A stretch of DNA of 46,588 bases from BMS3ABIN04 sp965554225 (lineage in GTDB: Bacteria > Bacteroidota > Ignavibacteria > Ignavibacteriales > Melioribacteraceae), in contig CBEVZC010000009.1 in assembly GCA_965554225.1 (NCBI GenBank), forward strand, positions 1 through 46,588, given 5' to 3'. Below, one piece after another: positions 8,155 to 17,016 of the stretch. The notes below the pieces were generated by a model. It searched no databases. It had not been told where the DNA came from and saw nothing but the letters and a program-made list of their open reading frames with translations. Both the position numbers and the translations under genes were made by a program. The stretch's first letter is position 1, and the number at the start of each line of letters is the position of its first letter.

Positions 8155-8424
8155 ATGAGTCTCGATTTAGTAATCTCAATATTATCCGAAGCATTTTATA
8201 TCGTATTATTAATACTGCTGCCGGTTTTGGGTGCGGGACTAATTGTTGGTGTTATTATTTCAATATTTCAGGCAGCAACTTCTATACAAGAAGCAACCTT
8301 AACTTTTGTGCCCAAAATTATTATTACGGCTGTAGCTATAATTGTTGCATTACCGTTTATGGCAGATAAGTTAATTGGATTTACACATAAAATATTTAAT
8401 CTTATAACAACAGTACTCAAATGA
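8155..8424 (+). CDS. fliQ: Flagellar export gate protein FliQ
   Basis: FliQ surrounds the FliP/FliR core of the export gate. I place the start at the ATG at 8155, giving 89 residues (the family standard); the longer frame begins with a TTG inside fliP that adds three residues and has no support. There are two membrane helices, at about 14-36 and 50-70. The signature GVIISIFQAATSIQEATLTF sits between them, with PKIIITAVAII after it. The gene starts one base after the fliP stop and overlaps fliR by four bases. Confidence 0.95.
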   Translation: MSLDLVISILSEAFYIVLLILLPVLGAGLIVGVIISIFQAATSIQEATLTFVPKIIITAVAIIVALPFMADKLIGFTHKIFNLITTVLK

Positions 8425-9197
8425 CAAATATTCTAATATCTGATTTTCTGGGTGGAGTAATGGTATTCTTAAGAATAGGAGCTATGTTTTTTACTGCTCC
8501 TATCTTCAACAATAAGAATATTCCGGTCTTGCCTAAATTAGCATTTGCTGTACTGATAACGTATATACTCATATTTTCTATCAATTTAGGCCCCGTTAAA
8601 TATACCGATAGCCTAATTCCGCTTGCTTTAATGGGCATCAAAGAAATGATAACCGGATTATTAATGGGATTAGCACTTAGATTTGTTTTTATCGGTATAA
8701 GTTTCGCTGCTATGAATATTGGTAGAGATATGGGTTTATCGATGATAGAAATGTTTGATCCTTCTTTATCCTCGCAAAATAATTTGCTCTCTGTTCTATT
8801 AATGTCGTTGGCAGTAATAGTTTTTATTTTGATTAACGGACATCATTTTATAATTGAATCATTAGTATATTCATTTAAAGTTATACCTCTTGGACATTAT
8901 GTAATTAACGGATCTGTTTACACTCTAATTATTAAGTATTCTGCATTAATATTTATTCTGTCTATTAAAATTGCAGCACCAATTATGGTTGCCTTTTTCT
9001 TAATTCATCTTGCAAGCGGAATAATTGCCAGAGTAAGTCCCAATTTTCAGGTGTTCTTTGTTTTACTTCCGTTAAAATTAATTTTAGGAATATTTATGCT
9101 CATGACATTAGTCCCGATCTACGTTTATGTATTTAAGAATTTGCTTATGAATTATGAAGACAAACTATTAGAAATAATTAAAATGATGAGTGCTTAA
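8421..9197 (+). CDS. fliR: Flagellar export gate protein FliR
   Basis: FliR is the single-copy component that closes the FliP5-FliR1 export pore. It has 258 residues and about six hydrophobic segments. Recognisable family features are the N-terminal FLRIGAMFFTAPIFNNKNIP, the central GISFAAMNIGRDMGLSMIEM segment (about 94-113) and the C-terminal GIIARVSPNFQVFFVLLPLK (about 199-218). The start overlaps fliQ (ATGA) and flhB begins two bases after the stop. Nothing unusual is visible. Confidence 0.95.
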   Translation: MTNILISDFLGGVMVFLRIGAMFFTAPIFNNKNIPVLPKLAFAVLITYILIFSINLGPVKYTDSLIPLALMGIKEMITGLLMGLALRFVFIGISFAAMNIGRDMGLSMIEMFDPSLSSQNNLLSVLLMSLAVIVFILINGHHFIIESLVYSFKVIPLGHYVINGSVYTLIIKYSALIFILSIKIAAPIMVAFFLIHLASGIIARVSPNFQVFFVLLPLKLILGIFMLMTLVPIYVYVFKNLLMNYEDKLLEIIKMMSA

Positions 9198-9199
9198 TT

Positions 9200-10285
9200 A
9201 TGGCTGAAAATGACGGACAAGAGAAATCTGAACAACCAACCTCTAAGAAACTGGAAGATTCCAGACAAGAAGGTAAAGTACCAAAGAGTGTTGAAATAAA
9301 TTCCCTGGCAATATTCGGGTCCGGACTTTTGCTTTTGTTTTTCTCAAGGAATTTTATCGGGAATCAATTTAGTAGTTTAAGTATTAATATTTTTAGTTCA
9401 CTTGGAAAATTAGATATTTCAATGGCTTTACTGAAAATGTATGTAATTAAGGCTGTAATATTTTTTATTCTAACTATGGCACCTTTTCTCTTAGGTCTGT
9501 TCATTATGGGAATAGTTGCGGGTTACGGACAAGTAGGTTTTAGAATTACACCGAAAGCACTTATGCCTAAATTATCCAGCCTTGATCCGATTAAAGGTTT
9601 GAAAAACAAATTTTTCTCAGCTCAACCGTTTTTTGAGTTATCTAAGTCTGTTGTTAAATTGTTTATCATAGGATGGTTTTCTTACATTATTCTTAAAGAC
9701 ATGATTGTAAATACGATTGGACTTGTAGATTATTCCGTAGAGCAAATAGTACAGTTTACAATCAACAATTCAATTGAATTCCTTTGGAAGGTTACACTTG
9801 TGTATGTAGCAATTGCTGCAGTCGATTTGATTTATCAAAAGCATAAATTTAAGAAAAACCAAATGATGACAAAGCAAGAGGTAAAAGAAGAACACAAGCA
9901 GACCGAGGGCAGTCCGGAAGTTAAATCGCATATAAAAAACAAACAGTTTGAAATGGCACGCATGAGGATGATGGAAGAAGTTCCCAAAGCCGATGTTGTA
10001 ATAACAAACCCCACACATTTTGCCGTAGCTCTTAAATATGATGTAGGTAATTTTTCCGCTCCAAAAGTTGTTGCCAAAGGTAAAGACGATATAGCACAAA
10101 AAATTAAAAAGATTGCGAAAGAAAATGATGTCCCGGTTCACGAAGATGTTCAATTAGCAAGGGCACTATATAAAGCGTGTAATATAGGTGATGAAATTCC
10201 TGAGAATTTATTTAAAGCAGTTGCACAAATTTTAGCTTATATATTTCAACTTAAAAAAGACAAAAAAAGAAAAAGTATTATTTAA
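9200..10285 (+). CDS. flhB: Flagellar export switch protein FlhB
   Basis: FlhB wraps the export gate and its cytoplasmic domain switches substrate class once FliK reports hook completion. The N-terminal EKSEQPTSKKLEDSRQEGKV is the usual opening, followed by four membrane helices to about residue 210. The autocleavage motif NPTH is at residues 270-273, inside VVITNPTHFAVALKY, so self-cleavage should be intact. The C-terminal KENDVPVHEDVQLARALYKA is also standard. The length of 361 is normal. It ends in a very basic tail just before flhA. Confidence 0.97.
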   Translation: MAENDGQEKSEQPTSKKLEDSRQEGKVPKSVEINSLAIFGSGLLLLFFSRNFIGNQFSSLSINIFSSLGKLDISMALLKMYVIKAVIFFILTMAPFLLGLFIMGIVAGYGQVGFRITPKALMPKLSSLDPIKGLKNKFFSAQPFFELSKSVVKLFIIGWFSYIILKDMIVNTIGLVDYSVEQIVQFTINNSIEFLWKVTLVYVAIAAVDLIYQKHKFKKNQMMTKQEVKEEHKQTEGSPEVKSHIKNKQFEMARMRMMEEVPKADVVITNPTHFAVALKYDVGNFSAPKVVAKGKDDIAQKIKKIAKENDVPVHEDVQLARALYKACNIGDEIPENLFKAVAQILAYIFQLKKDKKRKSII

Positions 10286-10288
10286 TAA

Positions 10289-12328
10289 ATGAAAAGAATA
10301 CTGGAAAATAGCGATTTTTTATTTGCATTTGGAATCATCTTCATCCTAGGATTGATGATAATTCCGTTGCCTCCGTTCTTGTTAGATTTTTTGCTTGCAA
10401 TAAATATATCACTTGCATTGCTAATACTTATTGTTGCGCTGTATATAAATTCTCCATTGGAAATTTCGGTTTTCCCGCAGCTATTACTGGTATTAACAAT
10501 CTTCAGATTAGCTCTCAATATAAGTTCAACAAGGTTAATATTACTGCAAGGATATGCAGGTAAAGTTATTAACACTTTTGGAAATTTTGTTGTAGGCGGA
10601 AGTTATGTAGTAGGTTTCATTGTATTCTTAATTTTAGTGATCATTCAATTTATAGTTATTGTAAAAGGTTCCGGAAGAATTTCAGAAGTTGCCGCCAGAT
10701 TTACTCTTGATGCTATGCCGGGTAAGCAAATGGCAATTGATGCTGATTTGAATAGCGGTTTAATTACAGAAGGCGAAGCAAGAAAAAGAAGAGATTCAAT
10801 TGCAAGGGAAGCGGAATTTTTTGGCTCTATGGACGGTGCAAGTAAGTTTGTAAAAGGTGATGCGATTGCCGGACTATTAATCAATGCGATTAATATTGTC
10901 GGTGGTATTATAATTGGTGTTGTACAAAACGGGATGGATATATCTCAAGCTCTTCAAACTTACACAATTTTAACGATTGGCGATGGACTTGTTTCACAAG
11001 TACCGGCTTTATTAATAGCAACTTCTGCGGGAATGGTTGTTACAAAAAGTGCTGAAGGTAAATCGCTTGATTATCAAATGCGAACGCAGCTTTTCTCAAA
11101 ACCCAGAGTACTTGGAACAGTTTCCGGCGCAATAGTTATGATGGCTATTATTCCCGGTATGCCTACGATTCCGTTTTTAGTACTCGCATCAACATTGGGT
11201 ACTATAACATTTTTTGTTAATAAGAACAAGCAAGAGGAAAAACTGGAAGAAGGTGAAGCAGAGGTGGTGGAAACAGAAACAGCAGAAGAAAAAGTTGAAG
11301 AATATCTTCAGGTAGACCCAGTTGAAGTGGAAATAGGATACGGATTAATTTCTTTGGTTGATGAAAATAAAGGAGGAAATCTGTTTCAAAAGATTTCTTC
11401 TACCCGAAAATACATAGCGTTAGAATATGGCGTACTGGTTCCGCCGGTTAGGGTAAGAGACAATCTCCAACTTAACCCCAACGAATATCTGATAAAAATT
11501 AAGGGAAATTTAGTTGCTCAATATGAAATTTACAGCGATAGATATTTAGCAATGAATTCCGGTGAAATGACTGAACAATTAAGCGGCATTCCAACTAATG
11601 ATCCTGCATTTGGCTTACCCGGTTTTTGGATAACGGAGGATGAAAAAGACAAAGCAGAATTGTTGGGGTGTACTGTAGTAGATAGTATTTCCGTGCTTTC
11701 AACTCATTTACAGGAAACCATTAAAAAACATTTTGATAAAATTCTTACCAGACAATCTGCAAAACAATTATTGGAAAATCTTAAAAAAGAATATCCTGCG
11801 GTTGTTGAAGATGTAAATCCTGAAGTTCTTCCGTTAGGATCTATTCAAAAAGTACTGCAAAACTTATTAAAAGAATTAATCCCGATTAAAGATTTGGTAC
11901 AGATACTGGAATCATTAATAGATTATTCTAAAGTAACCAAAAATGTAGATGTGTTAACCGAATATGTGCGTCATTCATTAAGCGATACAATTGCAAACTT
12001 GTATAAAGATTCCAATAATATTATTCATGCAATTACTGTTGGAGAAAAGTTGGAAGAGTACATTATGAATGCTCTTACACAGCAGAGTGATGCTTCACAA
12101 ACTTTAGGCTTAACACCGGATATGCTAAAGTTACTGAACGAATCTATTCAAGAAAATTTAAATTCAATAAAAGAATTGGGATACATGCCGATTTTAATTA
12201 CTTCTGCAACAATAAGACCATATTTGTATAGACTAATTAACACAACATTCCCGGAAATTGTTGTTCTCTCATACACAGAATTACCGGCAAATATTGATAT
12301 AGAATTCCTTGGGAAAGTAGAGGTTTAA
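10289..12328 (+). CDS. flhA: Flagellar export gate protein FlhA
   Basis: FlhA forms the nonameric ring that binds chaperone-substrate complexes and couples the proton gradient to export. The N-terminal half has eight membrane helices (to about residue 310). It includes the FHIPEP signature region RFTLDAMPGKQMAIDADLNS (about 137-156), followed by the conserved GEARKRRDSIAREAEFFGSM. An acidic linker (about 315-345) joins it to the cytoplasmic domain that begins EIGYGLISLVDE. The full-length 679 residues are normal. It directly abuts flhF, with no spacer between the flhA stop and the flhF start codon. Confidence 0.97.
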   Translation: MKRILENSDFLFAFGIIFILGLMIIPLPPFLLDFLLAINISLALLILIVALYINSPLEISVFPQLLLVLTIFRLALNISSTRLILLQGYAGKVINTFGNFVVGGSYVVGFIVFLILVIIQFIVIVKGSGRISEVAARFTLDAMPGKQMAIDADLNSGLITEGEARKRRDSIAREAEFFGSMDGASKFVKGDAIAGLLINAINIVGGIIIGVVQNGMDISQALQTYTILTIGDGLVSQVPALLIATSAGMVVTKSAEGKSLDYQMRTQLFSKPRVLGTVSGAIVMMAIIPGMPTIPFLVLASTLGTITFFVNKNKQEEKLEEGEAEVVETETAEEKVEEYLQVDPVEVEIGYGLISLVDENKGGNLFQKISSTRKYIALEYGVLVPPVRVRDNLQLNPNEYLIKIKGNLVAQYEIYSDRYLAMNSGEMTEQLSGIPTNDPAFGLPGFWITEDEKDKAELLGCTVVDSISVLSTHLQETIKKHFDKILTRQSAKQLLENLKKEYPAVVEDVNPEVLPLGSIQKVLQNLLKELIPIKDLVQILESLIDYSKVTKNVDVLTEYVRHSLSDTIANLYKDSNNIIHAITVGEKLEEYIMNALTQQSDASQTLGLTPDMLKLLNESIQENLNSIKELGYMPILITSATIRPYLYRLINTTFPEIVVLSYTELPANIDIEFLGKVEV

Positions 12329-13444
12329 ATGCAGATTAAAAAATTTACGGCGCCCACGCTAAGAGAAGCTATTGAACAAATGAAAGATGAATTCGGCGGA
12401 GAATCAATTGTTCTTAGCACGAAAGTTCTGGAAGAAAATAATAACGGAGCGACAGTTAAACTTTTTGAAATTACGGCTGGAGTTGATGAAGGTGGAAAAA
12501 CATCGTCGGTTGATTCCGTAAAAGTTAACGAAAAACCGAAGAGAAAAAATGTAACTCAAGAAATAAAGAATTTATCTGATAAAATTTATAAACCCGCAAA
12601 AAATTATACTAATCCGTACTTGCATAATAAACAAAAAAATGCGGGCAAAATTGATAAAGTTGAATCTCAGCTTGATAAGTTATTTGAGTTGCTGGAGCAA
12701 AGAGATGTAAATGAATCGCTAATAAAATCAATTGTAGCACAGCTGAATAAATATAAGAATATATTAGATAATAAAAATTTTGACGATTATATAATATCAA
12801 TCATTAGTTCTTTAATTCCTACTGCTGCTTTTGAAGTTAATAAAGGCAAAGGACCTGTTATTATCTCTTTGGTTGGTCCTACGGGAGTTGGAAAAACTAC
12901 TTGTATTGCCAAGTTAGCTGTCATTTCTAAAATATTACATAATTTGGATATCGGTTTGATTTCGATAGATACTTACAGACTTGGTGCAATGGATCAATTA
13001 AAAATATTTTCGGAAATAAGTAATATAGACTTTTACGTTGCTTATGAACCATCGGACTTAGTTAGACATGTAAAAAAGATGAGGAAGAAAGATGTGATTT
13101 TTATAGATACGGTTGGGAGAAGTCAAAATAATACTAAGCTTTTGCACGGTATTAAAGATTTTCTTTCTGCCGTAAAAGTGGATGAAACATATCTTGTATT
13201 AAGCAGTACCGGGGCAATAAAAAATATGGTTGATGTTGCCCGGAAATTTCAAGTTCTTAATTATAACGGATTTGTTTTTACAAAGCTTGATGAAGCTGTT
13301 TCCTTCGGAAATATATTGAATGTTGCAAATAGTTTTAAAGTACCGGTTAAGTACTTAACAAACGGTCAAGTGATTCCGGATGATATAATTGCAGCGGATC
13401 CCGATTTTATTGCACGAATGATCTATACGGGAAGAGTAAACTGA
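12329..13444 (+). CDS. flhF: SRP-type GTPase FlhF
   Basis: FlhF is a signal-recognition-type GTPase that recruits early basal-body parts and sets flagellar position. The basic N-terminal B domain begins with the typical TLREAIEQMKDEFGGESIVL. The NG domain spans about 130-371. Nucleotide motifs are all visible: P-loop GPTGVGKTT (about 181-189), DTYRLGAMDQLKIF, DTVGRSQ (the D-x-x-G element) and TKLDE. Its neighbour flhG is the usual regulator. The 371-residue size is typical, and flhG starts on the last base of the flhF stop codon. Confidence 0.96.
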   Translation: MQIKKFTAPTLREAIEQMKDEFGGESIVLSTKVLEENNNGATVKLFEITAGVDEGGKTSSVDSVKVNEKPKRKNVTQEIKNLSDKIYKPAKNYTNPYLHNKQKNAGKIDKVESQLDKLFELLEQRDVNESLIKSIVAQLNKYKNILDNKNFDDYIISIISSLIPTAAFEVNKGKGPVIISLVGPTGVGKTTCIAKLAVISKILHNLDIGLISIDTYRLGAMDQLKIFSEISNIDFYVAYEPSDLVRHVKKMRKKDVIFIDTVGRSQNNTKLLHGIKDFLSAVKVDETYLVLSSTGAIKNMVDVARKFQVLNYNGFVFTKLDEAVSFGNILNVANSFKVPVKYLTNGQVIPDDIIAADPDFIARMIYTGRVN

Positions 13445-14271
13445 TGATTGGTCAAGCTAAAAGATTGTATGAACTAAACGAAATGTTTGAACCGGAATTT
13501 AGCAATTCAGACAGCGGTCGTATTATTGCGTTTACTTCAGGCAAGGGCGGAACGGGGAAAACCTTTCTCGCCTTAAATATTGCCTTGGCCCTTGCAGAAC
13601 TGGATAAAAAAGTTCTGGCAGTTGACTTAGACTTAAATTTTGCAAATTTAAATGTAATGCTGAATATTGTACCTGAAAAAACTATCAACAATTTTTTTGA
13701 AAATCAAAACGAATTAAAAGAAATTATATATGAGCATAATTCTAAGCTGCATTTCCTTTTTGGTGATTCAGGCAAATTAGACAATGCAAAAATAGTAGAT
13801 TCGTTTGTTTATGGTTTTATGAAACAACTAAGAAGTCTTTCTCAAGAATATGATTATATTTTTATTGATACTGCTTCTGGCGCTAATAAAGCAATGATTT
13901 CGTTATTAGGATTAACTGATGAAATAATATTTGTTACTACTTCCGAACCTACTGCTATAATGGATGCATTTGTAGTTGCCAAACTGTTAGCTTATATGGA
14001 AATTAAAAATGTTAAAAGAGTTATAGTTAATAAATCGAATAAACCGGAAGGGAAAAAAGCGTTTGATAATCTTTCTACGGCAGTCAGGCATTTTTTAAAT
14101 GAAGAAATACAATATCTTGGAAATGTGGAATTTAATGAGAATGCGAGTACTTCAATATTAAATCAAGAACCATTTTTGTCAGCTTATTCGAATAGCAAAA
14201 CAGCCAACCAAATAACCTCTCTGGGAAATAAAATTGCGAATTTCAAACACGTGGTCAATAATAGCCAGTAG
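13444..14271 (+). CDS. flhG: MinD-like ATPase FlhG (FleN/YlxH)
   Basis: FlhG limits flagellar number and stimulates FlhF GTPase. The N-terminal GQAKRLYELN (residues 3-12) resembles the DQAxxLR activator helix that contacts FlhF. The deviant Walker A is SGKGGTGKT (about 32-40), followed by VDLDLNFANLNVMLN (Walker A' region) and YIFIDTASGA (Walker B). The C-terminus lacks an obvious MinD membrane-targeting amphipathic helix, but I cannot judge that with confidence. In several bacteria FlhG/FleN also restrains the sigma54 flagellar activator, which would fit the sigma54-like sites here; that link is inference. Confidence 0.94.
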   Translation: MIGQAKRLYELNEMFEPEFSNSDSGRIIAFTSGKGGTGKTFLALNIALALAELDKKVLAVDLDLNFANLNVMLNIVPEKTINNFFENQNELKEIIYEHNSKLHFLFGDSGKLDNAKIVDSFVYGFMKQLRSLSQEYDYIFIDTASGANKAMISLLGLTDEIIFVTTSEPTAIMDAFVVAKLLAYMEIKNVKRVIVNKSNKPEGKKAFDNLSTAVRHFLNEEIQYLGNVEFNENASTSILNQEPFLSAYSNSKTANQITSLGNKIANFKHVVNNSQ

Positions 14272-14347
14272 AATTTTAGAAGTCCATTCTTCTCTTTTAA
14301 AATGCTCCAAATTAGCTTAAAAACAAAGATTTTCCTCACATTCTTTT

Positions 14348-14363
14348 TGGTATGCTCTTTGTA
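14348..14363 (+). promoter_or_regulatory. Sigma54-like promoter upstream of the fliA operon
   Basis: TGGTATGCTCTTTGTA has GG (14349-14350) and TTG (14359-14361) at the sigma54 -24/-12 spacing. It is identical at 11 of 16 positions to the site before fliL (4985-5000). Transcription would start near 14374, just ahead of the strong SD AAAGGAGG and the ATG at 14391. The -12 C is T here, so it is a slightly weak match. Its position at the only sizeable gap between 5035 and 18 kb supports a real operon promoter. Confidence 0.6.
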
Positions 14364-14390
14364 ATTCCGAATGCAAAGGAGGAACCCAAA

Positions 14391-14627
14391 ATGAACAAAA
14401 TAGTACTCAATTTCGGTTTATTGATATTTTTTATTTCGATTGTTGTATTCAGTCAAAAGGGAATGTTAGTACAGGATGTTCTGATTAGATCAACAATTGT
14501 ATTCTTAGTTGTAACAATAATGTTTTCAATTTTAGCCTTAGCATTTATTAAAGCAATTAACAAAACAGGCTCCGGAAAACAGAAACATATTAATCACAAA
14601 TTAGTGGGAAGCAGCGAAAATGAATAA
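14391..14627 (+). CDS. Small two-helix membrane protein, unknown
   Basis: I do not recognise this 78-residue protein. The start at 14391 is chosen because a perfect SD (AAAGGAGG) lies seven bases upstream; a longer in-frame start at 14352 falls within the promoter-like site and is rejected. Two hydrophobic helices are visible, at about residues 5-21 (IVLNFGLLIFFISIVVF) and 33-54 (STIVFLVVTIMFSILALAFI). A polar, basic tail with several Lys/His follows. The first helix could also be read as a signal peptide. It is the first gene of the fliA operon and overlaps fliA by eight bases, so its expression is tied to that of the sigma factor. A membrane-linked role in controlling FliA is conceivable but unsupported. 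Confidence 0.75.
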   Translation: MNKIVLNFGLLIFFISIVVFSQKGMLVQDVLIRSTIVFLVVTIMFSILALAFIKAINKTGSGKQKHINHKLVGSSENE

Positions 14628-15246
14628 TGCTACTCTGTGGACTAAGTACAAAAACGAACATTCCCCAATGGTCAAAAAGCAAATTATGGTTAATTACACA
14701 AATTTAGTTCATTATGTTATTCATCATTCTAAGTTTATCAACTTACATGTTGTTGAAGAAAAGGATTATTTCCAATTTGGAGTAGAGGGTTTAAGCGAAG
14801 CCATTGATCGCTTTGATCCGGATTACGGAACTAAATTCGAGACTTATGCGATTCAGAGAATAAGAGGGAAAATTATTGATGAATTAAGGAAATTGCAAAT
14901 AAAACCGAGGACGAATTATACAGATGAGAACAAAGTTATTTATCGTAATATTTCATTAAATCACCAATACGACGGAGAAGAAGGATATACTCTTGCAGAA
15001 GTAATTCCATCGGAAGAAAAAAAACCGGATGAAAATTTTGATTACAGTGAGCGAAAGGAATTGCTAAAGGAAGCCATTAAAGAATTACAGGAAAGAGATA
15101 GACTGATAATCAGTTTGTATTATTATGAAGAAATGAACTATAAAGAAATTGCTGAAGTATTGAGTATTACTGTTTCCAGAATTTCTCAGATTCATTCCAA
15201 GATTATGAAAGAATTAAAGAAAAAGCTTGAAAAGAAATATGCTTGA
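14620..15246 (+). CDS. fliA: Flagellar sigma factor FliA (sigma28), short form
   Basis: FliA directs late flagellar transcription. Region 2 is clear (YFQFGVEGLSEAIDRFDPDY, then FETYAIQRIRGKIIDELR, to about residue 90). Region 4 is also clear (about 145-205: LQERDRLIISLYYYEEMNYK, then EIAEVLSITVSRISQIHSKI). Between them only about 22 residues separate DELR from the ISLNHQ segment. In E. coli FliA roughly 60 residues, including all of sigma region 3, fill this interval. At 208 residues the protein is therefore short and seems to lack most of region 3. The frame is intact and region 4 is well conserved, so it is not a broken gene. No flgM anti-sigma gene is recognisable in the window. Confidence 0.88.
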   Translation: MNNATLWTKYKNEHSPMVKKQIMVNYTNLVHYVIHHSKFINLHVVEEKDYFQFGVEGLSEAIDRFDPDYGTKFETYAIQRIRGKIIDELRKLQIKPRTNYTDENKVIYRNISLNHQYDGEEGYTLAEVIPSEEKKPDENFDYSERKELLKEAIKELQERDRLIISLYYYEEMNYKEIAEVLSITVSRISQIHSKIMKELKKKLEKKYA

Positions 15247-16120
15247 AATAAATTCAGAGAATTTAAGAATTAAAAAAGAAAAGGCGCTCAGAAGACTCTC
15301 TTCGGTTTACAATCTTCCTTCTGTTCCCTTTATCATTATTGAGGTTTCAAAAATGATTGATAATCCTAAAACAAGTGCTTCTCAGCTGGGCAATATGATA
15401 AGTCAGGACCAAGGGTTGGTAACAAAAATTTTGACTGTTGCAAACTCACCTTTGTATGGAATCCCTAAAAGGGTTGCAACAATAGACTTTGCAATTGTAA
15501 TACTGGGATTTAATCAGATTAAGAATATAGTTATTGCTCTCTCAATGATGGATACTTTAAAGAAGATTGGTGATGGAGATTTTAAGCATAAAAAATATTG
15601 GGTCCATTCTGTTATGACAGCTAGTGCAGCTAAAAGAATAGCAGATGATTTGGGTTATCATTTTAGCGGCGAAGCATTTACAGCCGGTTTGCTTCATGAT
15701 TTAGGAATTCCAATAATTTATAAGTATTTCAAAAGTGAATATGAAGAAGTAGTTGATGCAATAAATAACAAAGGTTATACGCATCTTGAAGCAGAAAGCG
15801 AAATGCTTGGAATAACGCATCAGGAAATTGGGATGTATTTATTAGATAGATGGAACTTGCCGCAAAGCTTAGCGGAAGCCGTTGCTTTTCACCACACTCC
15901 GGGTGAAGCGGAAAATGTTCCCGAGCTGGCTGCACTTGTTCACCTTGCCGACTATATGACGCATAAACTACAATTAGGAAATTATGATTGGGATTCGGAC
16001 ATGGAATTAGATAAAAGTATTATTGAAACTTTAAAACTCGGAGACGAAGAATATTTGGAAAGTTTTATAGATAGTTACAAAGAATTATTTGAATATCAAA
16101 TTGAATCATTGGATTTTTAA
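15239..16120 (+). CDS. HDOD domain protein 1
   Basis: HDOD domains are HD-family relatives used as signalling or protein-interaction modules, often beside chemotaxis and flagellar genes. The start is taken at the ATG at 15239, which overlaps fliA by eight bases; a TTG at 15227 is further inside fliA. The domain spans about residues 18-215: NLPSVPFIIIEVSKMIDNPK, the SQDQGLVTKILTVANSPLYG signature, AIVILGFNQIKNIVIALSMM, the AGLLHDLGIPII motif that keeps the HD pair, and FHHTPGEAE. The C-terminal AALVHLADYMTHKLQLGNYD extends it. It is a clear paralogue of the next gene along its whole length. Substrate and activity are unknown. Confidence 0.9.
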   Translation: MLEINSENLRIKKEKALRRLSSVYNLPSVPFIIIEVSKMIDNPKTSASQLGNMISQDQGLVTKILTVANSPLYGIPKRVATIDFAIVILGFNQIKNIVIALSMMDTLKKIGDGDFKHKKYWVHSVMTASAAKRIADDLGYHFSGEAFTAGLLHDLGIPIIYKYFKSEYEEVVDAINNKGYTHLEAESEMLGITHQEIGMYLLDRWNLPQSLAEAVAFHHTPGEAENVPELAALVHLADYMTHKLQLGNYDWDSDMELDKSIIETLKLGDEEYLESFIDSYKELFEYQIESLDF

Positions 16121-16143
16121 TTAATTAACTAATAGGAAATAAA

Positions 16144-17013
16144 ATGGAACAGCAATTACTTCAAGAAAAGAGGAAACAGTCTGAAACAACTCTTGCAAAT
16201 ATTTATAATCTTCCTGCAATGTCTACGGCTATAATGGAAGTATCAAAGCTATTGGATGATCCTTCAACAAATACTACCGAACTCAGTAGGATAATTGGTC
16301 AAGACCAAGGTATGTCGACGAAAATACTTTCTATTGCAAATTCACCGCTGTATGGTTTGCCAAGGAAAGTTTCAACAATCGATTTTGCAATTTTAATAAT
16401 TGGTTATCAAGATATAAAAAATATAGTTGTTGCTTTAACCATGGTTGAATCTTTTAAGAATAAGTCGGATAAACTTTTTGATCAAAAGTCATTTTGGAAA
16501 CATTCTGTTGTTACAGGAGCTGCTGCTAAAAGGCTCGCAGAGGACTTAGGCTATAGAATAGGCAGCGAAGCATTTGTTGCCGGTTTGCTTCACGATTTGG
16601 GAATACCGGTTATGCACAAATATTTCCATTCGGCTTTTGAGATGATATTTAATGAATTTAACGAAGGACAAGATACGTTGAATGACATTGAATTGAAGCA
16701 TCTTGGTATGTCGCATGCTGAAATTGGAAGATACTTGGCAAGCAAATGGAATTTACCTGTTCATCTATGTGAGACCGTTGAAAATCACCATAACCCAAGT
16801 AAAAGTATTGATGCCGATGTGCTAACAGCATTGGTCCATTTAGCGGATTATATGACTCAGAAACTTGAGCTTGGCGATTTTAATTTAGATTCAAATTATC
16901 AATTTGATAATAATGTTACAAAAACTCTAAAGATAGACGACCAAGATATTGACCAATTTATTGAAAGTTACAGAAACTTGTTTATTGAAGAAATGAATTC
17001 AGAGTTATTCTAA
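16144..17013 (+). CDS. HDOD domain protein 2 (tandem paralogue)
   Basis: This protein has the same architecture as the preceding gene. It shows NLPAMSTAIMEVSKLLDDPS, SRIIGQDQGMSTKILSIANS, the FAILIIGYQDIKNIVVALTM helix, AGLLHDLGIPVMHKYF, ENHHNP and LVHLADYMTQKLELGDFN. The two proteins align without large gaps but differ at many positions, so the duplication is not recent. The residues around LLHDLG are kept in both, so neither copy is obviously degenerate. A tandem pair in one operon could form a heterodimer; that is inference. SD: AGGAA, eight bases before the ATG. The pseudokinase gene follows after three bases. Confidence 0.9.
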   Translation: MEQQLLQEKRKQSETTLANIYNLPAMSTAIMEVSKLLDDPSTNTTELSRIIGQDQGMSTKILSIANSPLYGLPRKVSTIDFAILIIGYQDIKNIVVALTMVESFKNKSDKLFDQKSFWKHSVVTGAAAKRLAEDLGYRIGSEAFVAGLLHDLGIPVMHKYFHSAFEMIFNEFNEGQDTLNDIELKHLGMSHAEIGRYLASKWNLPVHLCETVENHHNPSKSIDADVLTALVHLADYMTQKLELGDFNLDSNYQFDNNVTKTLKIDDQDIDQFIESYRNLFIEEMNSELF

Positions 17014-17016
17014 AAA

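Noticed and set aside
7748..8194. 148-codon open frame on the minus strand opposite fliP
   Set aside because: It lies fully antisense to a conserved membrane protein gene, has no recognisable motif, and is a typical shadow frame.
9770..10153. Minus-strand frame of 127 codons opposite flhB
   Set aside because: Cys/Phe/His-rich shadow of the conserved FlhB sequence, no SD.
14278..14293. AGAAG/CTTCT hairpin followed by TTTT after flhG as a terminator
   Set aside because: Only five mostly AT pairs with a six-base loop; such stems occur by chance in this AT-rich DNA.
14620..15246. fliA as a pseudogene because it is short
   Set aside because: One intact frame, normal start overlap, and well conserved regions 2 and 4; an internal domain loss fits better than decay.
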